NCBI RefSeq assembly: GCF_030463565.1
Contig: NC_134643.1
Span: 122,432,309 to 122,496,308, forward strand
DNA length: 64,000 nt
Reading direction: 5' to 3'
Source of the DNA: Pelecanus crispus
Lineage: Eukaryota; Chordata; Aves; Pelecaniformes; Pelecanidae
A program made the position numbers and the translations under genes. The notes below the pieces were generated by a model. The model worked only from the letters and a program-made list of their open reading frames with translations. It was not told the origin of the DNA and did no database searches. Of this stretch, positions 1 through 11,130 are shown piece by piece. Every line of letters starts with the position of its first letter. Position 1 is the first letter of the stretch.

Positions 1-1378
1 AACCACGTTTTTCTTCAGAACGTAGAACCAAATGAGCAGTAACGAATATATATGTATGCTTGAAGTTTGGTTATAAGAAGGGTTACAGAAAATCTCGTAT
101 CAGTTCTTTTCAATGTTGCCAGAAGCAAAACCAGAACTGTAAGATGGAAATACTCATTCTATTTATACAATATCTAATACTTAAACTGGAAAATTAAGTT
201 CCTAAATACCTGAGGCAATCTCATTCTGACATGCTTCAGATGTATCCAGAAATACTAGAAAAATAATTTGACAGAACTTTTACAGTTCACCTTCTAAGAG
301 CGGTTTATTACAGTGCATAAAGGAACTTTGTTTGAATGTCTTTTTTCCATTTCCGAAGTCTTTTTAAAGAATAAGACTTTTGAGGAATTTTTCTTTTTCC
401 TTGTTCAAAATATTTCTAACAATAGAAAGCTAATCTTTATTATGTGGTATGGAAGAAGTTGTGAGGAGGAACTAACTATATTTGACTCTCTTCACTGAAA
501 TTATTCAGTGGGATGAGATACAGCCCTGTTAATAATCGAATACTTTCAACTGGGCAATGTAGAGTTGGATTTGTCAGTATTGATGGTAAAAATCACAAGC
601 AAGTTAATCGAACCCAATGTTTTGGAAACTAGAAGCACTTAACTGGTGTTGATATTGTGGAAGACATGTAACGTAATCAGCTTTTAGACTCAGTGAAGGG
701 GAGGGGTGATGAAGCAGAGGTTTCTTCTCATGGGATTGTTAGTTGAAAGGAAACCAGCATCTGGTAATGATTTTCCATATTGGGTCACAGATGCTGTGGC
801 TTTCCCATGACTTCTGCTTTTGGAATGGATTTTGTTATTAGGATTGTTTATATATATATTATTTCAGAGTCACGTGCTTGATGTTGAAGCCTGGCTAAGA
901 ACGTACAGGTAAAAATACAGTCAGTAGAGAACCCCTTCGGTGGTAAATCTTTATGGGATATTGGATCATTTCTGTAGGGATGCTTTACTGAATTATAATT
1001 GTGCGGTGCCATTAGCACCTGACTGTACTTTGTACTGAAGTACTTGGCATATTTATAAGTGCTATGTACTGCTGTTTGACATTGGGACTTTATTTCAAAT
1101 TAAAAAAAATGAAGATTATTTCTCACCTTACTAGGAATTTCAATGTCTTTTGGGTAGGCGGAAGCAGAGGAGGAATTGCAGTCGATGGCAATGTTCTATT
1201 CTTCCTATCAGTACAAGGTTCTTTTGAATGCATGCCAGTGATGATTTTCACTTAAGATGAAATTCATAGGTACAGTAGTACCTGGTAATGGATAATTTGA
1301 TGTAAATGAAGAAATGTAGGTAAGTCTTGGGGCGTACACGCCTTTCTTAGGGATAGATGACTTTATGATCTACTTTTA
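1..1378. other. Unassigned AT-rich sequence upstream of IFNGR2
   Basis: No exon, RNA gene or clear repeat could be recognised here. Open frames are short (about 60 codons) and have no family resemblance. By synteny this should lie between IFNAR1 and IFNGR2 in vertebrates, so a 3' UTR or intron of the upstream receptor gene is possible, but nothing in the sequence shows it. Confidence 0.4.
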
Positions 1379-1925
1379 CTTAGTGCTGGTGAGGCCACAC
1401 CTGGAGCGCTGTGTCCAGTTCTGGGCTCCCCAGTACAAGAGAGGCATGGACACGCTGGAGGGAGTCCAGCGAAGGGCCACAAAGACGATGCAGGGACTGG
1501 AGCATCTCTCCTATGAGGAAGGGCTGGGAGAGCTGGGGCTCTTCAGTCTGGAGAAGAGACAGCTCGGGCGGGTCTCACCAGCGTACATAAGTGTGTATAC
1601 AGTGTATATAAGGGAGGGTGCAGAGAGGACAGAGCCAGGCTCTTTCCAGTGGTGCCCAGTGGCAGGACCAGAGGCGATGGGCACAAACTGGAACACAGGA
1701 GGCTCCCTCTGAACATCAGGAAACACTTTTTCTGCTGTGAGGGTGGCCGAGCACTGGCACAGGTTGCCCAAGGAGGCTGTGGAGTCTCCATCCCCGGAGA
1801 TATTCAAAAGCCGCCTGGACACGGTCCTGGGCAACCAGCTCTGGGTGGCCCTGCTTGAGCAGGGGGTTGGACCAGATGCCCTCCAGAGGTGCCTTCCAAC
1901 CCCAGCCAGTCTGCCAGTCTGTGAC
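1379..1925 (+). mobile_element. CR1 LINE, 5'-truncated, young copy
   Basis: This is the 3' end of the CR1 ORF2 plus 3' UTR. It runs from the 'gtgaggccacacctggagcg' block through the 'ggttggaccagatgccctcc' block to a 'tctgtgactct' tail, all typical of avian CR1. It is 5'-truncated, as most CR1 copies are. It is almost the same sequence as 43533-44068; I count about seven or eight substitutions over roughly 530 bp, mostly transitions. Both copies share an unusual internal stretch rich in 'gtatac/gtatat' near 1586-1612, so they belong to one recent subfamily. The residual open frame at 1365-1712 is LINE-derived, not a host gene. Confidence 0.95.
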
Positions 1926-4005
1926 TCTCTCTTTTTGGACAGTACTGCAAAACATTTAAGACAGGAACTAAGCCACTTTTTGTTCTGGGTTTCTTGGGGT
2001 GGTTTTTTTCCCCCCAAATGCTCTGTCAAGGCCCCATTAAAAGTATAATTGCAGCAAACTTCAAACCATGAGGTAGTCTCTGATTACCAGTCACATGAAA
2101 ATAACCAGTCTTAGTGCTGAGCAGTTAAACTTAAGCTAGAGGAACACCAGAATTGGCATAGTCCTCCTGACAATCACAGTTTATTAGGGTTGCAGGTAAG
2201 CCTGGAAAATTTCTGACAGATAGGCTTGTGGCACTGAGAGATATTGTTTGGTAAATTTTTAAGGAAAAATATACTCTTGTTGCAGGTTGATGCTCATCAG
2301 AATACAACGAAAATTCTGTGACACTTAACTTGCATTTCTTAACTGTCCATCTGTCCCTCCCCCAAATTTCCCTGTCTCTAGCACCCAGCTAAGAAGTGCA
2401 GTGATCTGAGCATCTGTTAGTAAGTGCAAAATTAATGTAATTAGTGGAAGCTACCACCATATAAGCAACACATGATCTAGTTAATCTGATAGGGAATGGC
2501 ATAGAATCAAAGAAACTTCTGCTTGACCACGTACCAATGTTTTGTCATGGAGACACCAAACTTCAAAAATCCTATACTTTTAACTAGTTTTCTTTTTTGT
2601 GCAGTTTCTGGCATCCTGGAAATAATATCATAATTAGTACCAAATCCAATTCTGTTGCCTTGCTGATAACCTTTTTCTTAAGACAGCAAAGGCAAAGCAT
2701 ATTCAAAAAGAAAATGGTGTCAGTGGCAGCTTTGCTTAGCTTCCAGTAACTATATTCCCTTTCCTGCATTGAGTGTCATTTGTTTACCAAACCTGTCAGG
2801 TATTGTTATCCAATCACATGAAAAGTGAGGTTTTTTTTCCCTGGCATCCCTTCCTAGAAGCAGTGTTGGTACCGAATGTTTTGTGCTCCCTCTGCTGGTC
2901 TTGTACCAGTAAATGAAAAATCCTCACCCAAGAGCTAAGGTGGGGCAAGGACAGGAGCAATATTGAAACAGCCTTGTAAAAATACTTCCCCCTCCCCGAT
3001 TCATTAAACGGTCTCTTAAAAGGAGACTGATTTAAAATTAAAATATCCAAACTATTTAGCCAGTAATTTTCTGCCACAATTACCTTATTCTTAGATCCTT
3101 GCCCATAATCCATATATATATGAAACATATATATTTGCAACTGACTGGCTATGTAGTAATGCGAAGCTGTTGATTTAAAGTATATCAGAATACTGATTTT
3201 TTTTTTTTAGATGTTCTTCTCATCTATTTTCAAATGAGATTCAAGGCCAGCATATAAATGCATAATTTTGTTTAAAAACACTTCTTTTTAGCTAAAGACT
3301 TCTGAAAGGAACCTGTACTTTATGAATGGCAATTGTCCCTGCTCTGCACATAAGTATCATAAGTATCAACAGCAAAAAGGTGGTTATTATTCTATAACAC
3401 CAAATGGAGAGAAGGCCACAGCTGTCTGCTAATTATTTGAACATCACATGGCTGCTTAGACATGTGTTGCCAGTTTGTATACTGACTCATAAGACTTTTG
3501 ACTTATTGATGGATCATCCAGCATCGTTCTTTTGAGGATATCCACTGAAAACTCGGATATTAACTCTTCTTGAATAAAATGTCCAAAATCCATGTCCTCT
3601 AGCGCAGAATCCCTGAATCTTGTACATTTAAACTAGGTTAGACTGATATATATGTATATTCATATTAGCTGATACTTACAAATACTTCTCAGCCCTTTTG
3701 TTTCAGCAGTGTAATTTCCTTGAGGTTTTTTTTTTTTTGGGGGGGGGGGGCGCAGGAGGGGAAGCTGTTTAGCATTTCTGCAGAAAACCCAGGGTACCAT
3801 GTTCTAGTAACACAGTAAAACTTCAGAAAGAGGTCCCTTTCCAAAAAAAGCTTTCGGGTATTGTTTGTGAAATGATTTGCAGTGTGCCACAAGGTGTACG
3901 ACAAAGGAAACGAAATTTCTGTATTCATTAATACTGTAATACATTTCATGTGTGTAGTTCACTGTTAACTTTGACAATTTCTGTCTTCTTTTTACCCTTC
4001 TCCAG
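1926..4005. other. Unique sequence without recognised genes
   Basis: I see no exon with splice signals and family resemblance here. The only notable item is a T-tract joined to a G-tract at 3726-3750, listed separately. Confidence 0.4.
3726..3750. repeat. T13-G12 homopolymer junction
   Basis: Thirteen T residues are followed directly by twelve G residues. The G run could form a quadruplex and is a likely sequencing-error site. It may be a decayed poly(A)-type tail next to a G-rich repeat; the flanks do not settle this. Confidence 0.85.
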
Positions 4006-4960
4006 CTGCTCGTTCTCAGGACTCCCTCCTGCCTGGCCGCTGGAGCCCAGCCCAGGGACCTGGGGTCTCTGCCCAGCCTGAGGGATGTGGCTACTACTCT
4101 GCTGTTTGTAGGTTCAACCAGTAGTAAAGCTGAGCACGTGTCCCAGGGGCACACACACAGAGGACGCTGAGACGGCTAGCTACACCGACTGCCACGAGCA
4201 AGGGGCACCTACATATAGGACTCACATAAAGCGCAGCCAGCCAAGTCCTCTTCCTCCTCCTCAGCTGGTAGAGGTAAAAGACTATTAGCAAAAGCATGCA
4301 CACTTTCACTGATCCCCCAAGTACCAGCATGGCCCCTCTACCTTCTTGGTATACCCCTGCCCTGGTCCCTTACCTGCTTCATCGTCCCCTGCTCCCTGGC
4401 TAGTCCAGCTTCATGTTCACTAGCAAACACATGCACTTGCACGCTTGTCCTGCAGGCACTCCACGTTCTCAAGTTCCCCTGGCTACCAGCACGAACCCTT
4501 GCCCGCCTGCTCCCTGGCTAGCCCAGCTTGGAGTTTGCCGGCGAATGCACGCGTACACCCCATGCACACCAGGATTAGGGAGGATACAGACACGGGTCGT
4601 TTCCCTGCTGCTGCCAGCGCCAGCCCCACAGGCTGTGACCTGCAGTCCTGCTCCAGCTGCTGGTGCTGAGCCCCTCACTCGCCTCACTCTTGCTAGTCCC
4701 CCCAAGGAGCTGGTTTTCAGGACACACACCGTTCCCCCCTCCAGTGGCTGGAGGTTAGAGACCCCGACTCCAGTAGCTGACACCACACCCCCGCTCTGAC
4801 TCCAGGAGCCGGCATCAAAGCCACTCACACACACGCAGAGCTCTCACCAGGAGCTGGCACTTAGTCCTTGCTGTACACATACACACAGCATAGAGAACGA
4901 GATTACACAGAGAAATGAATAGTTAAGAAAAGATTTAATAATAAGATACAAGAAGATAGG

Positions 4961-6103
4961 TGTAGTGAGTTGACCCTGGCTGGATGCCAGGTGCCCACCA
5001 AAGCCGCTCTGTCACTCCCCTTCTCAACTGGACAGGGGAGAGAAAATATAACGAAAGGCTTGTGGGTCGAGATAAGGACAGGGAGATCACTCAGCAATTA
5101 CCGTCATGGGCAAAACAGACTCGACTTGGGGAAACCAGTTGCATTTATTACCAACTGAAACTGAGTAAAGTAATGAGAAATAAAACCAAATTTTAAAACC
5201 CCTTCCCACCACCCCTCCCTTCTTGCCACGCTCAACTTCACTCCCAATTTTCTCTACCTCCTCCCCCTGAGCAGTGCAGGGGGACGGGGAATGGGGGTTG
5301 GGGTCAGTTCATCACACATCATCTCTGCCGCTCCTTCCTCCTCAGGGGAGGGCTCCTCACACTCTTCCCCGGCTCCAGTGTGGGGTCCCTCCCACGGCAG
5401 ACAGTCCTCCATGAACTGCTCCAACGTGGGTCCTTCCCACAGGCTGCAGTTCTTCCCAAACTGCTCCAGCGCATGTCCCCCCCACGGGGTGCAGCCCTTC
5501 AGGAGCAGGCTGCTCCTGCGTGGGTCCCCCGTGGGGTCACAGGTGCTGCCAGCAAACCTGCTCCAGCCTGGGCTCCTCTCTCCGTGGGTCCACAGGTCCT
5601 GCCAGGAGCCTGCTCCAGCGCGGGCTTCCCCTGGGTCACAGCCTCCTTCGGGCACGTCCCCCTGCTCCGGCGTGGGGCCCTCCCCGGGTGCAGGTGGGTC
5701 TCTGCTCCATCATTGACCTCCGTGGGTGCAGGGGCACAGCTGCCGCACCAGGGGCTGCTCCAGGGGCTGCAGGGGAACCTCTGCTCCGCGCCTGGAGCCC
5801 CTCCTGCCCTCCTTCCCCACTGACCTTGGTGCCTGCAGGGTCGTTCCTCTCACATGTTCTCACTCCTCACTCCAGCTGCAGTTTGTGTTGCTCTGTTTTG
5901 TGTCCCCCCCCTTCTTAAATATGTTATCGCAGAGGTGCTACCACCATCGCTGATGGGCTCAGCCTTGGCCAGCGGCGGGGTCCGTCTTGGAGCCGGCTGG
6001 CGTTGGCTCTGTCAGACATGGGGGAAGCTTCTAGCAGCTTCTCAGAGAAGCCACCCCTGTATCCCCCCCCGCTACCAAAACCTTGCCATGCAAACCCAAT
6101 ACA
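4961..6103 (-). mobile_element. Solo LTR of an avian endogenous retrovirus (~1.14 kb)
   Basis: The element runs from 'tgtagtgagttgaccctggc' to 'gcaaacccaataca' and has TG...CA ends. It is flanked by a near-perfect 5-bp target-site duplication (atagg at 4956-4960, acagg at 6104-6108). This pair of ends is one I associate with a common avian LTR, usually read from the other strand. The middle holds tandem G/C-rich units (5372-5650). No internal retroviral sequence lies beside it, so it is a solo LTR, presumably left by LTR-LTR recombination. A 5-bp duplication fits ERVL-like elements, but the family assignment is not certain. Confidence 0.75.
5372..5650. repeat. Degenerate minisatellite inside the solo LTR
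   Basis: Units of about 45-50 bp (some longer) begin with 'ctgctccag' or a close variant, followed by 'gtgggtcc' and 'cccac' motifs. Starts are visible near 5374, 5418, 5461, 5560 and 5609. The array explains the many overlapping open frames on both strands here; none is a credible gene. Confidence 0.7.
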
Positions 6104-6420
6104 ACAGGCTGAGCATACAGACTGTCCCTGTTTCACATGCAACCAGCCCTTTTTATGCCCTTTTCTGTCTACTCCTCTCTTTGTTCCTTCCTGCTTCCCC
6201 CTTCCCTCTGCTCATCCTCTCATAGGTTTGTACAGCTCTGAACACCTCCCAGCTGGCTGTCGGGGGTCCCCCTGGTTCACAGTCTTAATCAGTTGCAAAT
6301 TCCAGGTTGGGACTTCCCAGTCCTGGGAGTGGTGCCTGTAGTTTCTGGAGAGCCCATCTGTTAGGGTGAGTGGCGAGGTTTGTTTTGTCAGGTCTGTGAG
6401 CCTGTATACTTTGTTTCTGG

Positions 6421-7231
6421 TTTTCCTCTTTTTCCCTTAGTTTCCTAACTGACAAGGTCCCTGATCAGAAAACCTTGCTGGAATAGCTCCTGGACCAGGC
6501 ACCCTTAAAGGAGCTGACGCTCTCCTTCCACATAACCTTATGCTGAGATGATTCATTTCTTAATATAGAAACCAAACATATACTGAGCGCCCAAAGGTCT
6601 AGACCTTTGAGAGAGGTTGTCATATAAGCAATCCTGGAAAAGGTCGAGCCATGAGACCCTGCCTGATATCCCAAGAAAGGTGCCTGTTGGCATTTTGAGC
6701 CAAAAGATCTTTTACACTGCATGTAAAATACACTTGCTAGAAAAATTCCTGCTAGGTAAACTGGTTTTGTTTGTGTCCTGGTAGGTTCTAAGGTTCTACT
6801 GTCATCCCCACTGTCAAACCTCTGTGTCCCTGGCCCTGTGTTCTTATGCAACTTGATGGGTTTTTTTGAAAGGCTGGGGGAGAGTGGGGGGGTGGGAAAG
6901 GAGAATTTCGTAACTCTGTATGATAGTATGTCTCTTCCTTCCCACACATGATAAAGATCATAGCGAGCACACGGTTTCTTATTTTTTTGTGTTGAAGTAA
7001 AACACACACAAGAAAGTTCATAGTTGGAAAGCTGAAAAATCTTAAAAGATGTTAGCAGTTTTGTGTCTTTCACCTGTGGGAACGATGACACCTCAAAACT
7101 TTAGAATCTTTCCATGAGAGGCTCAGAAAGATTTTTCTTAAATCATCACTTCTCAATAAACGTGTGTGGCGTACGTACATGCATACATACACTGGTGCAT
7201 CTGCCTTCCTCTTGAGCATGTTTTCCACTGA
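6421..7231. other. Unique sequence, nothing recognised
   Basis: The long minus-strand frame at 6465-7091 (208 codons) has no recognisable domain, no supporting splice context and many low-complexity residues. I treat it as chance. Confidence 0.4.
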
Positions 7232-7693
7232 ACATTTCATAGAATCATAGAATCACAGAATCGTTTAGGTTGGAAAAGACCTTTAAGATCATCCAGTCCA
7301 ACCATTAACCTAACACTGCCAAGTCTACTCTAAACCAATCAAGGGTAGACTAGACTAAACCATGTCCCAAAGTGCCATGTCTACCCGTTTTTTGAACGCT
7401 TCCAGGGATGACGACTCCACCACCTCTCTGGGCAGCCTGTTCCAATGCTTGACTATCCTTTCCGTGAAGAAATTTTTCCTACTATCCAATCTAAATCTGC
7501 CCTGGTGCAGCTTGAGGCCATTTCCTCTCGTCCTATCACTAACTACATGGGAGAAGAGACCAACACCCACCTCACTACAACCTCCTTTCAGGTAGTTGTA
7601 GAGAGCGATAAGGTCTCCCCTCAGACTCCTCTTCTCTAGGCTAAACAACCCCAGTTCCCTCAGCCGCTCCTCATAAGGCCTGTGCTCCAGACG
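7232..7693 (-). mobile_element. CR1 LINE 3' end, reverse orientation
   Basis: The left end shows the CR1 tail as reverse complement ('catagaatcatagaatcac', then 'ttggaaaagacctttaagat'). The body continues through the conserved 'ccacctctctgggcagcctg' and 'ccctcagccgctcctcataa' blocks. The right end is the 5' truncation. On the minus strand the frame at 7355-7648 reads as the CR1 ORF2 C-terminus ('[19 protein letters not shown]', '...[18 protein letters not shown]'). Confidence 0.95.
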
Positions 7694-8429
7694 TTAGGAG
7701 TTAATTTTCTCCTTTGAGTTTACAGGCCCTATTCTGGCAAATGAAACCCCAGAAAATGTCTGTTTTTTCATTGCAGCCTAGTCTGCAGGAATGGGGCCCT
7801 GCTCCTTTTTTCTTTTTTAACTTGTGCTAGCATCAAGGTTGTAATTGTATAAATGGGATACAATCCATATTCTCCTTCAAATACACACCCAGATTTGCAG
7901 TCACACTGAGCGACCTGTAAGTACATACTAGACTATTCTTTACCCTGGCTGCATCAGTCATTCCTGTCCGTACATGCCCTATATGTTTATAAAAGGAGTA
8001 GCATGCACCCTTTCTCAGTTCTTCTGAATTTGACTGAGTCATATCAAATTTCCTTTCACGCCTTCCTAGCAAACTGCCTTATTTTTTTGTAAGGCCCTTG
8101 TTGACCTCCTAAAAGCTTATTCACTTCTCTGGTATGACCAGTTTTCCCTCATCCCCCGCTTTCTCTTCATGCCGATTCTTCTGCACAAGTTCTGTGCGCT
8201 GCACTGAAACTTTGGCTGCCTATGGCCACATTTCTTGTAGTGGAAGGGGCTCCTCTCCTGCAGAGCCACTGCCATTTCCTTTATTGCTTTGACAAAGAAC
8301 ATGGAGCATGTGTTGGTATTACCAGCCTGGCTTTTCAACTAAGGCCTGAGCGTGCAAGCAACGATGGTAGCAACTAACAATTGAGATTAATGTTTCTGTG
8401 GTGCTCTCTCCAGAAAACATCAAGGAGAC
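7694..8429. other. Spacer before the DIRS-like fossil
   Basis: No host gene is visible. Part of it may belong to the decayed element that follows, whose left end I cannot fix. Confidence 0.35.
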
Positions 8430-11130
8430 TTTCTTCATTCTCTAGGGTGGCCTCGGAGTATTCTTCATCAGAAAACCAGATCTCACCTACCCCAGAAGCA
8501 GCATGAGATCTCTGACAGTTCCCTTACCTTTGCTCCGTTATCTCTCTGCCTACAGTGACTGCAGGAGAGGGTCACCAGAGCTCCAGGTCCTTTTGTGTTA
8601 CATCTACAGCTGTAATTTCCTATCTGCTCAGGCACGATCAAAGGCAAATAGCTCAAGTAATGCTCCTTGTGCCTGTGTCAGAGGCCATAAAGAAATGCTA
8701 TTGCCTATACATAAAGCAGTGTCCTTTCTCTAGTCATAGGATCGATCTGTTTACGTTGCGGAGAAACTCTATAAAGTCTGTATGAGATACCAGAGGTCTG
8801 GATGCATCTTTGGCAGAAAGTCAGATTATCCCAGGCCTTCAGCTCCCCTGCTAAAGCAACTGCCATATCAGTTGTCCTTCAGAGACATTCTTGGACACAA
8901 ATTTCTGGTTTTAAGTGCTGAGCACTTACTATCTGCAGAAAATAATATCTAGCAATTGGAATTAAGAGCTTTGTTCAACCAAGGTTTTTCCAGAAAACTA
9001 TTAAGGTCTTGAATCCTACCTCTAGGAGGAAAACCACTTTCTGTCTATGCTGTGTATCTGCTCTTTTGCAAAAACTTTCTCATACAGAAGCCTCTGAGAT
9101 GTAAGCAGAATTTTCATTAATGCATCAAATTAGTTCAGCCATATTTGCACTGCAGCCCTTGACTCTAAAGAACTTTTGAGAGTAACCTAAAGGACACAAA
9201 TCAATATAGTTTTCCCAGCTTTAGTCACCAGTTCCCCTTTAAAGTCCCCAAAGGATGTTGCAGTAAATGTCTAATCACACTTGGCAGACTATAATGTTGG
9301 CCAAACAGATGGCATTTGGTTATGATGTCTATAACTAACTTAAAGCATTACTATTTCCAAACCCATCTCGCCTAGTTCTTTTTCAGGGACCTTATTCAAT
9401 CTCCTGTTGGAGGAGGTTCTCATAAATAATATTGCTCAGTCTGAGCGTGACAGACTCAGTTCCTGTTCACCTTCAGAGAAAGAGGTGTAACAGTTACTAT
9501 TTCCTTGTTACTTCCTGAAAGAGTGGTGGTTTGAGGCTTGTTTTAGATCTCAGGAACCTAAGTGCTTTTATCTATGTATTTCAAAATTTGGTACAGGTAT
9601 TGTAGCATCTGTAATCCCTTCCAGTAAAGGGATTAATTCACATCTCTCAGTCTGCAAGCTGCATGTTTTGACATCACACCTAAGTCTTGTCTCAGAAGTA
9701 TCTTTGCTTCATAGTGGTCCCAAACCTTTCCTAATTTAGAGTCACATCCCTCTCTTTGTCTTTCCATGAAAGTACAGGGTCTTTGGGAGAACAGAACACT
9801 AAATGCTCAGTTCATGCAAAAAGGGAACAGCTGAATGGGATGACTGGCTCACAGAGATTCCTCACCTCAGAAAATGTCATCTTGAAAGTCCTGGTCTCTC
9901 TTTCACTCCCCACCCACTCCTTGGTTTGCCAGTTGCATAGCTGCTTTGTTTCCTTGGGAATACGCCTTGTCAGACTGAGTGCTTGAGCCCTCTGTGCTTT
10001 AGAAGACACTTACGCTGCAACCATGCCTGCAGTTAAAGCCTGCCAAATATTTCTTCCCCAAATCACAGGACATCATCTTCAGGGAATGGTACAGAATATC
10101 ACCATGTTACACAGACAGCAAAGTGGAGTGTGACCCCCTTAACTATGCAAAGTAGTATAGCAGTAGTCAACTTTTAGATCTATTTAGCACCTAGAGACTG
10201 AGTTTCATTGATGGACTTTGTGAGAGTTTTCCCCTGCCAAGCTGGATATTCAGAAAACGTTTGTTTGTTTTAAAGCACACTTCACAGCTATGGACAACTA
10301 CAGACCAAGGTCTTTGCCTCAGAGGTCAATAAAAACCTGCAAACTCGTCTCTGCCTGCATTCAGCCAATCTGATTTGGAAAATCTGAGATGTGAATTCTG
10401 CCCAGGTCTTTTGTCACCAAATGAGGTTAAGTCAGGACAGGAGTGGGCTCTGCGGGCACCCATAGGGCCCACATAGTTTTGGTATCGGGATCTCATAAGG
10501 CTCTCCATGGAAAAAAATGGGTCTCTGTCTTTGCTTCCAGATCTTCTGTCAATTTGCCAGGCCAATTCTTTGCCTGTATCGGGATCTCATAAGGCTCTCC
10601 ATGGGAAAAAATGGGTCTCTGTCTTTCCTTCCAGATCTTCTGTCAATTTGCCAGGCCAATTCTTTGCCTGAATCTTAGCTTGTACCTCATCACTTGGATG
10701 CCAGAAAGCTTAGACAAATATAACCATGCAATTCTCCTCCTTGTCCTCCAAAAAATTTTGCTTAACAGCAAGCAACTGTCTCCCAGAAAAGCCTACAAAG
10801 CCAAGTGGCTGGCATTCACAGACTGAGGTTCAATTATGTCCCTATCTGCAATGCGTGTTTCTCTTCCCTTCAGGCTGCAATTTGGAATCTGGAAAAACTC
10901 TCATTTTTTCTGTATGAAGTAAACAGAAGTCCTTTGACAGCTTCTTTGACTTTTCATTCCCCATTCCGTTTAGCTCTATTCAACTACAAGGTAATTTTTT
11001 GCATAGGCCTATCTAGACGCTTCCTGTGAAGGACCCAGTTTCTTAACAGGATTTAAACACGGGCTGTCATTTTATGGCACCCTAAGCCAACCTACCTGCT
11101 GCCTTCACAGGTCCCCAGACCGCAGTTTCA
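8430..11130 (+). mobile_element. Fossil DIRS-like (tyrosine-recombinase) retroelement, heavily broken
   Basis: Short frames on the plus strand match, in order, the blocks of a DIRS-type polyprotein. A gag-like stretch lies at about 8440-8730. Reverse transcriptase pieces lie at 9543-9760: 9543-9602 reads 'LDLRNLSAFIYVFQNL', like the 'DLR.LN..L' block, and 9637-9684 reads 'FTSLSLQAACFDITPK', laid out like RT motif A. An RNase H-region piece lies at 10029-10076 ('AVKACQIFLPQITGHH'). A recombinase core-binding-like region follows: 10779-10823 reads 'SPRKAYKAKWLAFTD' and 10934-10990 reads 'LTASLTFHSPFRLALFNYK'. The order RT - RNase H - tyrosine recombinase is diagnostic for DIRS elements. The copy carries many breaks and cannot be functional, which points to great age. 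Its ends are approximate and no terminal repeats were found. Identification rests on remembered family patterns, not a search. Confidence 0.6.
10483..10670. repeat. 94-bp tandem duplication
   Basis: 10483-10576 and 10577-10670 are head-to-tail copies that begin 'tatcgggatctcataaggct' and end 'ttctttgcctg'. I see only two substitutions in 94 positions. The duplication is therefore far younger than the decayed retroelement it sits in. Confidence 0.95.

Larger units (their letters stand above)
4006..6420 (-). mobile_element. Older LTR-type element (probable), interrupted by a younger solo LTR
   Basis: 4006-4960 and 6104-6420 have the C-rich, low-coding character of an avian LTR and flank the better defined LTR at 4961-6103. 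The left part carries an imperfect direct repeat of period about 118 bp: 'ctgctccctggctag' occurs at 4389 and again at 4507. Just before the inner LTR is an AT-rich block ('gatttaataataag') that on the minus strand resembles a polyadenylation region. I infer an older LTR-type repeat into which the younger one inserted. The ends are approximate, and the family and orientation are uncertain. No protein-coding remains are visible. Confidence 0.45.

Noticed and set aside
5254-5918. Cluster of 120-147 codon frames on both strands
   Set aside because: They come from the tandem G/C-rich units inside the solo LTR.
6465-7091. 208-codon minus-strand frame
   Set aside because: No recognisable domain, no splice or promoter context and low-complexity stretches; chance is more likely.
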